In this document: positions 1 to 7,757 of the stretch, one piece after another
How the letters are laid out: each line of letters begins with the position of its first letter
How positions within the stretch are numbered: the first letter of the stretch is position 1
Assembly (NCBI GenBank): GCA_963652365.1
Contig: CAVJTH010000036.1
Coordinates: 1-23,994, forward strand
DNA from: Hallerella sp963652365
GTDB lineage: Bacteria; Fibrobacterota; Fibrobacteria; Fibrobacterales; Fibrobacteraceae
Direction of reading: 5' to 3'
Length of the DNA stretch: 23,994 nucleotides
The notes under the pieces: generated by a model
Database searches by the model: none
Told to the model about the DNA's origin: nothing
What the model saw: the letters and a program-made list of their open reading frames with translations, nothing else
Translations under genes and position numbers: made by a program

Positions 1-75
1 CTAAGTTCTCAGTTCTAAGCTCTGCGTTAAAGCCTAGACGTCCGCGGAACTCCACCCTCCACACTTCGCACTTCA
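1..75. repeat. Dispersed intergenic repeat block (left edge)
   Basis: This stretch is made of short iterated motifs of the type CTAAGTTCT / TCTAAGCTCTG, followed by a conserved module at 32-55. The 24-nt module is the exact reverse complement of 23808-23831 near the other end of the window, and a diverged copy lies at 4145-4168. No reading frame or RNA gene is visible. The block probably extends beyond the window. Confidence 0.7.
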
Positions 76-98
76 TACGGAAGTTAAATTTATATATT
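71..98 (+). promoter_or_regulatory. Possible purU promoter with -10 adjacent to the start codon
   Basis: TATATT at 93-98 resembles a sigma-70 -10 box and ends only 7 nt before the ATG at 106. A -35 match is weak (CTTCAT at 71-76). If real, transcription would begin at or within a few bases of the start codon, giving a leaderless mRNA. That fits the absence of a well-placed Shine-Dalgarno sequence; GGAAG at 79-83 is too far upstream. Confidence 0.35.
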
Positions 99-105
99 GT
101 ATGCC

Positions 106-951
106 ATGGCTATTACCCGTTATATTTTACAGATTCACTGCCCCGACCAAAAGGGACTGATCGCCGGCACCACGCAAGTTCTCGCCAATGCCGGCGCGAA
201 CATCATCGACATGACGCAGCATACCGCCAAGGATATCGAGACGTTCTTTCTCCGCGCGGTTTTCGAATGCGAACCTTCCGCGGCGACCGAAGTCCGCGAA
301 CACCTGGAAGCTATCACCCCGCAGCTTTCGCTCGAATGGAACCTCTACGACACGACAAAGGTTCAACGTCTCGCCATCTTCGTTTCCAAGACGGACCATT
401 GCCTTTACGACCTGCTCCTCAAGCATCGCGACGGAGACCTTCCCTGCGAATTCAGCTGCATCGTGAGCAACCACACGGAGCTAGGCCCGGTCGGCGGGAC
501 ATTCGGCGTTCCCTTCTACTACGTCCCGAGCACCGGCGACAAGACCGTTTCGGAAAACCGCTTCCGCGAAATCATCCAGGAAACGAAAACCGACGGAATC
601 ATTCTCGCCCGCTACATGCAAATCCTTTCGGCGGCGTTTACCGAAGAGTTCCGCTACAAGGTCGTGAACATCCACCACGGGTTTCTCCCTGCGTTCAAGG
701 GCGCAAAGCCCTATCACCAGGCATGGCGCAAGGGCGTAAAGATTATCGGCGCGACGGCGCACTTCGCCACCGAAGACCTTGACCAGGGACCGATCATCTG
801 CCAGGATGTCCAGCGCGTTCCCGAAACCGCGTCCATCGACGAACTGGTCGAGCTCGGCAAGGACATCGAAAAGCGCACGCTCTCCTCGGCGGTCAAGCTC
901 TGGCTCGAACACCGCATCTTTGTCTATGAAGGACGAACCTTTATCCTGTAA
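106..951 (+). CDS. purU: Formyltetrahydrofolate deformylase
   Basis: Cytoplasmic enzyme that hydrolyses 10-formyl-tetrahydrofolate to formate and tetrahydrofolate, balancing the one-carbon pool and supplying formate for purine synthesis. The protein is 281 aa, the usual family length. An N-terminal ACT-type regulatory domain (about residues 5-80, motif HCPDQKGLIAG) precedes a formyltransferase-fold domain (about 90-281). The catalytic segment VNIHHGFLPAFKGA carries the conserved Asn188 and His190, and Asp226 lies in DLDQGPII. I chose ATG at 106; an in-frame TTG at 97 would add three residues, and the ATG at 101 is out of frame. It is first in a run of five closely spaced + strand genes, and the next gene starts 8 nt after its stop. 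Identification is firm. Confidence 0.95.
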   Translation: MAITRYILQIHCPDQKGLIAGTTQVLANAGANIIDMTQHTAKDIETFFLRAVFECEPSAATEVREHLEAITPQLSLEWNLYDTTKVQRLAIFVSKTDHCLYDLLLKHRDGDLPCEFSCIVSNHTELGPVGGTFGVPFYYVPSTGDKTVSENRFREIIQETKTDGIILARYMQILSAAFTEEFRYKVVNIHHGFLPAFKGAKPYHQAWRKGVKIIGATAHFATEDLDQGPIICQDVQRVPETASIDELVELGKDIEKRTLSSAVKLWLEHRIFVYEGRTFIL

Positions 952-959
952 GGACTCTT

Positions 960-1457
960 ATGACAGACGAAAACGAATCCAAGATCCAGGACGCCGAAAT
1001 CGTTTCGGTCAAAAGCACGGAAGAAGAATCCCAGGCTCCTGCGGAAAATCCGGAGCCTAGGCAAGACCCCAAGGCGGAACCCGTCGAATCCGCAAGCAAG
1101 CCTGCCGAAAAGCCCCAGGTCATCATCCAGCACGAACGCGGAGTTTCCTACTATGTCGGCTTTGCGCTTCTCACCGTGCTTGCGATATGCTTTTTCTTCA
1201 TCCCGGGGATTTCGCTCGTCTATCTCGTGAGCTGCATCGCGGCGATTTCGGCACCGGTCGCCTGGATCTTTGCCGCGCTCCTCTCCGTCATCGTCTGGTT
1301 CATCTTCAAGCTGAAAATCAAGGGATTCAAGAAGTCGTTTTTCTGGTATATCGGACTGTGCGTTCTCGTTTCCATCATCCTGGTTTCGCTCACCGTCCTG
1401 ACCAGCTATCAAATTCTGAGCGGGATTTTCTCCCTGCTCGTCGGAGGTTCCAACTGA
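960..1457 (+). CDS. Small integral membrane protein, unknown function
   Basis: The protein is 165 aa. The first 60 residues are acidic, rich in Glu/Pro/Ala/Lys and probably disordered. Several hydrophobic segments follow (about residues 64-95, 97-118 and 127-160), giving three or four membrane helices; a Lys-rich loop around KLKIKGFKKS suggests a cytoplasmic face. AAGGA overlapping the purU stop serves as ribosome binding site. Its stop codon shares one base with the pyrE start (TGATG), so translation of pyrE is probably coupled to it. I do not recognise a family. The position between purU and pyrE may reflect cotranscription only, not a shared pathway. Confidence 0.8.
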   Translation: MTDENESKIQDAEIVSVKSTEEESQAPAENPEPRQDPKAEPVESASKPAEKPQVIIQHERGVSYYVGFALLTVLAICFFFIPGISLVYLVSCIAAISAPVAWIFAALLSVIVWFIFKLKIKGFKKSFFWYIGLCVLVSIILVSLTVLTSYQILSGIFSLLVGGSN

Positions 1458-2125
1458 TGACCCGGAAAGATTCCTTTGTACACTTTCTCGTCGAAACCGG
1501 CGCGCTCAAGTTCGGAGCGTTTGTCACCAAGAGCGGGCGCCACACGCCGTATTTCATCAACACCGGAGAATTTCGCACGGGAAAGGCTCTCTCCCGCCTG
1601 GCCGAGTTCTACGCCGAAGCCTTTGTCGAGCACTTCAAGGACAAGGCGACAAACCTTTTTGGCCCCGCCTACAAGGGAATCCCCCTGTGCGCGGCGACGG
1701 CGATTTCGCTCTGCGAACGCCACGGTCTCGACCTGAGCTTCACATACAACCGAAAGGAAGCGAAGGATCACGGCGAAGGCGGAAACCTCGTCGGTGACAC
1801 CTACAAGGAAGCGAAAGATGTCGTCATCATCGAGGACGTGATTACCGCGGGAACCTCCGTGAACGAAACGATGCAGACGATGAAGAACTTCCCGAACGCG
1901 AAGATCCGGGGGCTTCTCGTCTCCGTCGATCGCAAGGAGCGCCTCGAAAGCGGAAAGTCCGCCCTTTCGACCGTCGAAGAAACCTACGGAATCGAAGCCC
2001 ATTCGATTATCGACATCGACGACATCATCGCGTTCCTCGAAAATCCGGAAAACCGCCAACAAATCGGCGCGCCCGGCGACATTCTCGAAAAGGTCCGCGC
2101 CTACCGCAAGGAATGGGGTGTGTAA
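1457..2125 (+). CDS. pyrE: Orotate phosphoribosyltransferase
   Basis: Transfers phosphoribosyl from PRPP to orotate to give orotidine 5'-phosphate, the fifth step of pyrimidine biosynthesis. The protein is 222 aa, typical for the family. The type I PRPP-binding motif is VVIIEDVITAGTS around residues 122-134. The N-terminal FVTKSGRHTPYFINTG segment matches the OPRT substrate-binding region, and the catalytic-loop segment YNRKEAKDHGEGG is present. I chose ATG 1457 because it follows GGAGG (1443-1447) at good spacing and overlaps the preceding stop by one base; a longer in-frame extension back to 1187 is only a shadow over the membrane-protein gene. Identification is firm. Confidence 0.96.
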   Translation: MTRKDSFVHFLVETGALKFGAFVTKSGRHTPYFINTGEFRTGKALSRLAEFYAEAFVEHFKDKATNLFGPAYKGIPLCAATAISLCERHGLDLSFTYNRKEAKDHGEGGNLVGDTYKEAKDVVIIEDVITAGTSVNETMQTMKNFPNAKIRGLLVSVDRKERLESGKSALSTVEETYGIEAHSIIDIDDIIAFLENPENRQQIGAPGDILEKVRAYRKEWGV

Positions 2126-2126
2126 G

Positions 2127-2813
2127 ATGCGAGCGGCGTTTCTGCTGTTTACGATTATCCTCGTCGCCTGTTCGGGCAAGCAGTGGAACGCAAGCCACCC
2201 CCATTACCGGGAATCTCCGAGCACAAGCGAAGAAATCGCGCTGGTCGGGCTTCACCGGGCACTTGTCGTCACGCGCGACAAGTGGTTTTCCAAGAATCTG
2301 GAAATTCCGCGGGATTCCGTCTATGCCATTCTGAGCGAACAAGCGGAAAAAGCCTTCGAAAACGAGATCAAGGGGATGCGTTATCCGAATCTTGTCCTCT
2401 GGCCGGATTCTCTCTACGAAACCTTTCCCGAAGACACGCAGAAGCTCGATGCCCGAATCTTCGTCAAGGGACGCTTTCCCGCCCAGGGAAAAAGCGTTTC
2501 CCTGCCCGGAGAGCCCGCTCCAAGGTATCTGATTCTCGTCCACGAGTTTACGCTCGGGCTGGATCTTTCCAAGGACAACCTTTACGATTATGCGCTGACC
2601 GGTCGGGAAGCCGCCGAAAAGCGGACGTCGAATTTCTTGACGGTCATTCTCGCCTACACGCTTTGGGACAACGAAAGGCAGCGCGCGCTCTATTCGGCGG
2701 TCTCCGAAATTCCGCTGGACATCCGAAGCGGAATTTTCCCGGAAGCGGTCGCCAAGGTTTCGACGTTGGCAGCCGACAGCCTCGTGCGCGGAATCGACGG
2801 AGGCATCCGGTGA
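2127..2813 (+). CDS. Lipoprotein, unknown function
   Basis: The protein is 228 aa. It starts with a lipoprotein signal peptide, MRAAFLLFTIILVAC, with lipobox LVAC and Cys15 as the predicted lipidated residue. The remainder is mixed alpha/beta with a Trp/Tyr-rich centre and a C-terminal helical stretch. An in-frame GTG at 2118 would add three residues, but ATG 2127 gives the cleaner signal peptide and sits 1 nt after the pyrE stop. Its end overlaps the next gene by 4 nt (GTGA), indicating coupling with the downstream envelope protein, so the two may act together at the outer membrane. I recognise no domain family. Confidence 0.82.
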   Translation: MRAAFLLFTIILVACSGKQWNASHPHYRESPSTSEEIALVGLHRALVVTRDKWFSKNLEIPRDSVYAILSEQAEKAFENEIKGMRYPNLVLWPDSLYETFPEDTQKLDARIFVKGRFPAQGKSVSLPGEPAPRYLILVHEFTLGLDLSKDNLYDYALTGREAAEKRTSNFLTVILAYTLWDNERQRALYSAVSEIPLDIRSGIFPEAVAKVSTLAADSLVRGIDGGIR

Positions 2814-4069
2814 AACCGTTTCCCTTTCTGCTTGCCGTTCTGCTCCTTTCCGCGGAACTTTTCGCCGGCGACCTTTTCTTCAAGACGCCTTTTACCCTCT
2901 GGAGCGATCCGGACATTCTCGTCTGGAGTCCGGACAGCGCGAACATTCTCGACCCGAAGGAGTTTACCCTGTCGCTCAAGCGAAACAACAGCGGAATCGG
3001 AAACCCATCGGTACGAATCGCCGGAGAATGGGAGAGAGATTCTTGCGCGACCCTCTACGCAAACTGGCTTCGAAACAATCTGGAGCCCAAAGTCCCCGCC
3101 GAAAACCTCAAGGCCCGCGACCCAAAAGTCCAGGAGAAACTCGCATCCATCGAAGACCGTCTTTTGCTCTTTGCGACGCGCCGCGGGAACATTCTCGTCA
3201 TCGCGCTCTTTGACGAAACCAGCTATGCGCCCAAAATCGCGGGATCGCTCCCCTACAGGGAAGACAAAGTCCAGCTGGGAGACGATATTGCCGCATTCTT
3301 CTTTGACGGGAGCGCAAAGCGCCGCCTTTCCGCCGAAGAAAGAAAGAGAAAGGCTGTCGAACCGGACGAATACTTTTCGGAAATTCCCAAATTCCACGGC
3401 TGGGTCGGAATCGCCGGCGGCTACACGCAGGCGCAGATTCCCCTGACGCCCGACAGCTGGTATCGGAGCCATCTCGAAAGCCGCATCAAGAATTATCGCA
3501 ACACCAAGGATTCGCTTTCCACCTGGAACTTCCTGGACGATTCCTCGCCGGTCCTGAACGTTTACGCCGGAGGGCTCTGGTATGACTTCATCGGAGCGGA
3601 AATCTTTTTCCGGTTTTCTTCTCACGACGCAAAGACAGACGACCGCGACACGGTTTACCGGGAACTGGACCACTGGACGTTCTACCGCTACGAAGTCGGC
3701 CTCAGCCTTTTGTTTTCCCACCGCTTTCACGTACAAAAGAACATCGACGTCTTGCCGCACGCGTCTCTCGGATTTCTCTACAGCTTTCTCTCGGAATCCA
3801 TCGACACGAAAAGCGGCAGAGAGCCTTCGAACTCCTACAGGACCCGTATCGAATTCAAGGACTTTTACAAGGGCGCGATTCTATCGGCTGGCATCCGCGG
3901 ACTTTTCTTTGACCATTACGGAATCGACTTGCGAGCGGGAATCGCCGGACGCGGAAGACTTCTCGACAGGGAACCCTCCGTCGATGCGGTCGCCGAACCG
4001 ACAGAAATCGGAGGTTCCACCATCGATTGCTTTATCCAGCTGGGATTCGAATACCACTGGTCGCTGTGA
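2810..4069 (+). CDS. Secreted, probably outer-membrane beta-barrel protein
   Basis: The protein is 419 aa with a GTG start overlapping the previous stop (GTGA). An N-terminal signal peptide, KPFPFLLAVLLLSAELFA, precedes the mature start GDLFF. Residues 20-180 form a domain with a basic linker near RKRKAVEPDEYF. From about residue 195 (GWVGIAGGYTQAQIPL) to the end, alternating amphipathic strands with many Tyr, Phe and Gly, and a C-terminus of FIQLGFEYHWSL, resemble an 8- to 10-strand outer-membrane barrel. No specific family is recognised. The overlap with the lipoprotein suggests an envelope pair expressed from the purU-pyrE operon. The ATG-less start means the exact N-terminus is inferred from the signal peptide. 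Confidence 0.75.
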   Translation: MKPFPFLLAVLLLSAELFAGDLFFKTPFTLWSDPDILVWSPDSANILDPKEFTLSLKRNNSGIGNPSVRIAGEWERDSCATLYANWLRNNLEPKVPAENLKARDPKVQEKLASIEDRLLLFATRRGNILVIALFDETSYAPKIAGSLPYREDKVQLGDDIAAFFFDGSAKRRLSAEERKRKAVEPDEYFSEIPKFHGWVGIAGGYTQAQIPLTPDSWYRSHLESRIKNYRNTKDSLSTWNFLDDSSPVLNVYAGGLWYDFIGAEIFFRFSSHDAKTDDRDTVYRELDHWTFYRYEVGLSLLFSHRFHVQKNIDVLPHASLGFLYSFLSESIDTKSGREPSNSYRTRIEFKDFYKGAILSAGIRGLFFDHYGIDLRAGIAGRGRLLDREPSVDAVAEPTEIGGSTIDCFIQLGFEYHWSL

Positions 4070-4074
4070 TCGGA

Positions 4075-4440
4075 GCCGAAATCCTGGTTGAGAGAGGTAT
4101 CAGGACTCAGGAATCAGTTGAGAGTTGAGTGTGAAGAGTGGAGTGTGGAGTTCTGCGAACATCTAGGTTCTAGCGTGAAAAGTTCGCTGGGATTTCTAAG
4201 TTCTAAGCACTCTCTACTAAGCTCTGAACAAGCCCCTCGCCGGGCAGGCGCCTACCCCTCGCCGCCAGGCGAAACGGGTCGCTTGGTGACAAAAGCCTAG
4301 ACGTGCAACGTCACAGCCTTTCGACAGAAAAAAGCGGTTCGTTCCGCAAAGCTAAGCACTAATCACTATCCACTAAACACTGAACAGTTCGCTTTGCGTC
4401 TCTAAGCTCTCAGTTCTCCCCACTAAGCTCTGAACTAGGC
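4075..4440. repeat. Gene-free intergenic repeat region
   Basis: About 370 bp between two convergent genes with no credible coding region. It contains many copies of short motifs such as CTAAGCTCTGAAC, CACTAAGCTCT and TCTAAGTTCTAAG, a diverged copy (20 of 24 positions) of the edge module at 4145-4168, and a partial copy in opposite orientation at 4295-4309. A GC-rich near-duplication (CCCCTCGCCG followed two bases later by CAGGCG) occurs twice around 4231-4270. The same family occupies the window's left edge and 23725-23994. Confidence 0.75.
4328..4347 (-). terminator. Possible terminator after the Na/Pi cotransporter
   Basis: On the - strand GCGG-AACGAA-CCGC is followed directly by six T residues. 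The stem is only 4 bp, so strength is uncertain. It lies about 100 nt downstream of the cotransporter stop, within the repeat region. Confidence 0.4.
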
Positions 4441-4445
4441 TCTGA

Positions 4446-6131
4446 TCACCTTTCCTCGTCGATGATTTCCGCGCCGAGCGCCTGCGTCGCCGTCACCAGA
4501 TGTTCCTTGATTTTGCGGTAGGCGCCGAGCAGATCGGTGAACGTCGTCATGAGCAGCGGATCGTCATTGACTTCCGCAACGTGCCCCCAGTGCTTTGCAC
4601 GGTATTCGCGGACCTGTTCCGTGATTTCATGTCCCTCTCTCCGCACATCGGCGAGCTTCTGGACATCGCGGGAATTTTCGAGGACAACCGTCACGTCGTT
4701 TGCCAGCCTTTCGACGCTGTCGTGAAGCAGCAACAGATCTTCCTGGTGCGCCTTGTCAAAGGCGACGTTGTGATCGCGCAAGCGGAGAAGGAGCTTTAGG
4801 ACCTGCGTCACGTAGTCCGAAGCGGTTTCCAGATCGTCGCTCATGCGAAGCTGGCGTTCCGCATCGTTCGCGATGCTTTTCGAAACGCTCGTCGAAAGAA
4901 GTCCCGTCAGGAATTCGATGACTTCGGTCTGGGCCGTATCCAGTTTCGCTTCGGCTTCAAAGATGCCTTCGACCGTTCCCTTGTCAACCTTTCCATTGAT
5001 TACGAGACGCAGATCGGCCAGCATCTTGCAAACGGTCTGGTTCATCATGCCCATTTCGCAGGCGGATTGCGTAATCGCGGCGAACGGGGACTTGAGAAGC
5101 GCCGGTTCGAGTTTCGTCACCACGGCGTGCTTGGGCTTGGCCTTGTTCGGGAAGAGCTTGTCGAGAAGCGCCGGGATCTTTCCCGTAAACGGCAACACGA
5201 CGAGAGTGTTCACCACGTTGAATGTCGTATGGTAAAGCGCAATGGCGAGCATCACGTTCTTCGGATCGTCCGGATTGGCAATGCCAAAGATCGTGTTCAA
5301 AAGCCAGCGCACGCCGCTCATCGTCGGCGTAAAGAGGATCGTCACCCAGAGAACGCCAAAGACATTGAACAGCAGATGGAAAATCGCGGCTCGGCGCGCA
5401 TGGCGCGACGTGTTCGCAGCGATCATCAACGCGGAAATCGTACAGCCGATGTTCTGCCCGAGCACAAGAGCCGCCGCCGTATTGAACCCGATCAGCCCCT
5501 GCGACGCAAGGACAATCGTCACGCCCAGGGACGCGGAACTCGACTGCATGATCGTCGCCATGAGAAATCCCACGAAGATGCACGCGCAAATGCTCGGAAG
5601 GCTTTCGGCGTTAAAGACCGACAGCGCATTCAGAAAGTCCTGGTTATTCGAAACGGGCGCAAGCGCCCCCTTCATCACGTAAAGTCCTACAAAGACAAAA
5701 CCCACGCCTAACAGGGCGAGGGCTGAATACTTGACGGTTTCCTTTTTGGAAAAACAATAGACCAGGGCGCAAGCCCCGGCGAGAGGCATCCCATACTGGT
5801 CCATGTTCAGCACGAGCACCCACCCCGTAATCGTCGTTCCGATGTTTGCGCCCATGATCACGCCGAGCGTCTGCCCGAGCTGCATGATTCCCGCATTCAC
5901 GAATCCGATGACCATCGCCATCGTCACCGCGCTCGACTGCACAAGGCACGTCACCACGAGTCCGACCAACACCCCGAGAATCCGATGGTTCGTCACCCTG
6001 CTTATCAGCTTTTGGAGAGTCGGACCGGCAATCGTCTGGAGTCCCATCGAAAGGAACCGGAGCCCGAGAAAGAAGATTCCCACGCCGCCGACCAGAAGCG
6101 TTACAATCTGAGCGATTTGCGAAAACAGCAT
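4446..6131 (-). CDS. Na+/phosphate cotransporter with PhoU-like C-terminal domain
   Basis: Inner-membrane sodium-dependent phosphate symporter of the SLC34/NptA type, 561 aa, the usual length for bacterial members. The N-terminal half has eight or more hydrophobic segments and the two family-signature repeats: QSSA at residues 65-68 and QSSSA at 196-200, each followed by a Gly/Asn/Thr-rich segment (GANIGTT; GQNIGCT). Residues from about 340 to 555 form a helical PhoU-like cytosolic domain. The start is ATG 6131 with AAGGA about 10 nt upstream. It is monocistronic as far as the window shows. Substrate assignment rests on family membership. Confidence 0.92.
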   Translation of the reverse strand: MLFSQIAQIVTLLVGGVGIFFLGLRFLSMGLQTIAGPTLQKLISRVTNHRILGVLVGLVVTCLVQSSAVTMAMVIGFVNAGIMQLGQTLGVIMGANIGTTITGWVLVLNMDQYGMPLAGACALVYCFSKKETVKYSALALLGVGFVFVGLYVMKGALAPVSNNQDFLNALSVFNAESLPSICACIFVGFLMATIMQSSSASLGVTIVLASQGLIGFNTAAALVLGQNIGCTISALMIAANTSRHARRAAIFHLLFNVFGVLWVTILFTPTMSGVRWLLNTIFGIANPDDPKNVMLAIALYHTTFNVVNTLVVLPFTGKIPALLDKLFPNKAKPKHAVVTKLEPALLKSPFAAITQSACEMGMMNQTVCKMLADLRLVINGKVDKGTVEGIFEAEAKLDTAQTEVIEFLTGLLSTSVSKSIANDAERQLRMSDDLETASDYVTQVLKLLLRLRDHNVAFDKAHQEDLLLLHDSVERLANDVTVVLENSRDVQKLADVRREGHEITEQVREYRAKHWGHVAEVNDDPLLMTTFTDLLGAYRKIKEHLVTATQALGAEIIDEER

Positions 6132-6202
6132 CGTGTACTTATCCTTGTGGTGAACGCCTAATGCATTCGTTTTTACCTGTTCTTGACCAAACCTTTACAA
6201 AT

Positions 6203-6796
6203 TTAGAATTTCGAAGTCAAAAGTTCGTCGATTCGATTTTTCAGAGCCTCCATCGAACCCGAATTGTCGATATGCTCGTAATGCTCGTTCGGGGGCATCG
6301 GGTCCAAGGCCTGGATCCGCATTCGCCGTTCGGCATCTTCCCGTACCAGTCCCCTTTTCAAGAGGCGCTCCAGACGGACCGCGTCCGGAGCTTCGACAAT
6401 CCAGATTTCGGAAAGCGCTTTCGAGAACTCGGGCCACTTGAAAAGAAGCGCGCCTTCGACCGCCGCAAGCCCCGGAGAACCCTTGGACCGGGAAGCGTCC
6501 GAAAGCTTGGCTCGCACCGCGGATTCGAGCAGCGGATAGACAATCTTTTCCAAATCCAGGAGCGACTGCGGTTCCCGAAAGACACGCCCAGCCAAGGCGG
6601 CCCGGTCAACCGCTCCGTTCCGAACGCATTCCGCGCCAAAGCGTTCCGCGATTCTCCCCCGAAGCGTTTCCGATTCCGCATACAGCAAGTGCATTTCGTG
6701 GTCGAGGTCCAGCACGAACGTTCCCCGTTCAGCGAGAAGCACGCCGACCGCGCTTTTGCCGGAACCGATCCGGCCACAGATTCCAATTGTCTTCAT
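6203..6796 (-). CDS. coaE: Dephospho-CoA kinase
   Basis: Catalyses ATP-dependent phosphorylation of the 3'-hydroxyl of dephospho-CoA, the last step of coenzyme A synthesis, in the cytoplasm. The protein is 197 aa, typical for the family. The Walker A P-loop GRIGSGKS lies at residues 8-15, a DLDHEMH segment corresponds to the family's D-x-D-x2-H region, and the LLFKWPEFSKALSEIWIVEAP core and RLLKRGLVREDAERRMRIQ lid region are recognisable. It is divergent from purC with only 29 bp between the two start codons. Confidence 0.93.
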   Translation of the reverse strand: MKTIGICGRIGSGKSAVGVLLAERGTFVLDLDHEMHLLYAESETLRGRIAERFGAECVRNGAVDRAALAGRVFREPQSLLDLEKIVYPLLESAVRAKLSDASRSKGSPGLAAVEGALLFKWPEFSKALSEIWIVEAPDAVRLERLLKRGLVREDAERRMRIQALDPMPPNEHYEHIDNSGSMEALKNRIDELLTSKF

Positions 6797-6825
6797 GCTC
6801 GGAATTTAACTATTTTTAGTGCACT
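6797..6825. promoter_or_regulatory. Very short divergent spacer between coaE and purC
   Basis: Only 29 bp separate two divergent start codons, so at least one promoter must lie within the opposing coding sequence. TATTTT at 6810-6815 on the + strand resembles a -10 box 10 nt before the purC ATG, which would again give a near-leaderless transcript. No clear Shine-Dalgarno sequence precedes purC. Confidence 0.35.
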
Positions 6826-7710
6826 ATGAGCCTAAAATTTGAAACTCCGATTACCGATGTTCCGCTGTTCCACCAAGGCAAGGTACGCGACATGTACGAC
6901 CTGGGCGACAGCTTCCTCATGGTCGCCAGCGACCGCCTTTCCGCCTTCGACGTGGTCCTTCCCACCCCGATTACCGGCAAGGGAAAAATTCTCAACCAGC
7001 TTTCGCTCTTCTGGTTCCAGCACCTCGGAATGCCGAACCACCTGATCACGGCAAACGTCGATGAATACCCCGCCGTCCTCCAGAAATACAAGGACTATCT
7101 GCGCGGACGCTCGATGATCGTCAAGAAGGCGAAGCGCCACAGCGTCGAATGCATCGTCCGCGGCTACATCGTCGGCTCCGGCTGGAAGGATTACCAGAAG
7201 ACCGGAAAGATTTGCGGACATGTTCTCCCGCATGGTCTCGAACTTTGCGAAAAGCTCGAAAAGCCGCTCTACACGCCGAGCACCAAGCCGGATGTCGGCC
7301 ACGACGAAAACATCTCCTTCGAGCAGACATTCGACATCGTGGGCGAAAAAGTCGCCACGGAACTCCGCGACCTTTCGATCGATGTCTATACCAAGGCGCG
7401 CGACTACGCGGCGACCAAGGGAATCATCCTCGCGGACACCAAGTTCGAGTTTGGCGAAATCGACGGCAAGACGGTCCTAATCGACGAAGTCCTGACGCCG
7501 GATTCGAGCCGCTACTGGCCTGCGGACAAGTACCAGGTCGGCAAGAACCAGGAAAGCTTCGACAAGCAGTACATCCGCGACTGGCTCGAAACGCTCGACT
7601 GGGGAAAAACCTATCCGGGCCCGGAAATTCCCGCGGAAGTCGTCAAGAATACATTCGACAAATACGTGGAAATCTTCGTGCGCCTGACAGGACACGAGCC
7701 GGAACTCTGA
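6826..7710 (+). CDS. purC: Phosphoribosylaminoimidazole-succinocarboxamide synthase (SAICAR synthase)
   Basis: Ligates aspartate to CAIR using ATP to give SAICAR in de novo purine synthesis. The protein is 294 aa, matching the longer, yeast-like SAICAR synthase subfamily. The N-terminal HQGKVRDMYDLGD nucleotide-binding loop and the LMVASDRLSAFDVVLP signature are intact, as are the ECIVRGYIVGSGWKDY core, the substrate segment TKFEFGEIDG and the VLIDEVLTPDSSRYWP signature. The start at 6826 fits the usual N-terminus. The gene is followed 22 nt downstream by a strong bidirectional hairpin. Identification is firm. Confidence 0.96.
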   Translation: MSLKFETPITDVPLFHQGKVRDMYDLGDSFLMVASDRLSAFDVVLPTPITGKGKILNQLSLFWFQHLGMPNHLITANVDEYPAVLQKYKDYLRGRSMIVKKAKRHSVECIVRGYIVGSGWKDYQKTGKICGHVLPHGLELCEKLEKPLYTPSTKPDVGHDENISFEQTFDIVGEKVATELRDLSIDVYTKARDYAATKGIILADTKFEFGEIDGKTVLIDEVLTPDSSRYWPADKYQVGKNQESFDKQYIRDWLETLDWGKTYPGPEIPAEVVKNTFDKYVEIFVRLTGHEPEL

Positions 7711-7722
7711 TTTACCGACTTC

Positions 7723-7757
7723 AAAAAAAAACGGGTCCGAGAAATCGGGCCCTTTTT
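7723..7757. terminator. Bidirectional intrinsic terminator between purC and the glycosyltransferase gene
   Basis: A 7-bp stem (GGGTCCG at 7733-7739 pairing with CGGGCCC at 7746-7752, one G-T pair, 6-nt loop) has a T5 tract on the right (7753-7757) and an A9 tract on the left (7723-7731). It can therefore terminate both converging genes. The glycosyltransferase stop codon overlaps its right-hand T tract. Confidence 0.85.

Noticed and set aside
1187..1456. Long N-terminal extension of PyrE
   Set aside because: It overlaps the membrane-protein gene in another frame; the family start and the Shine-Dalgarno sequence both point to 1457.
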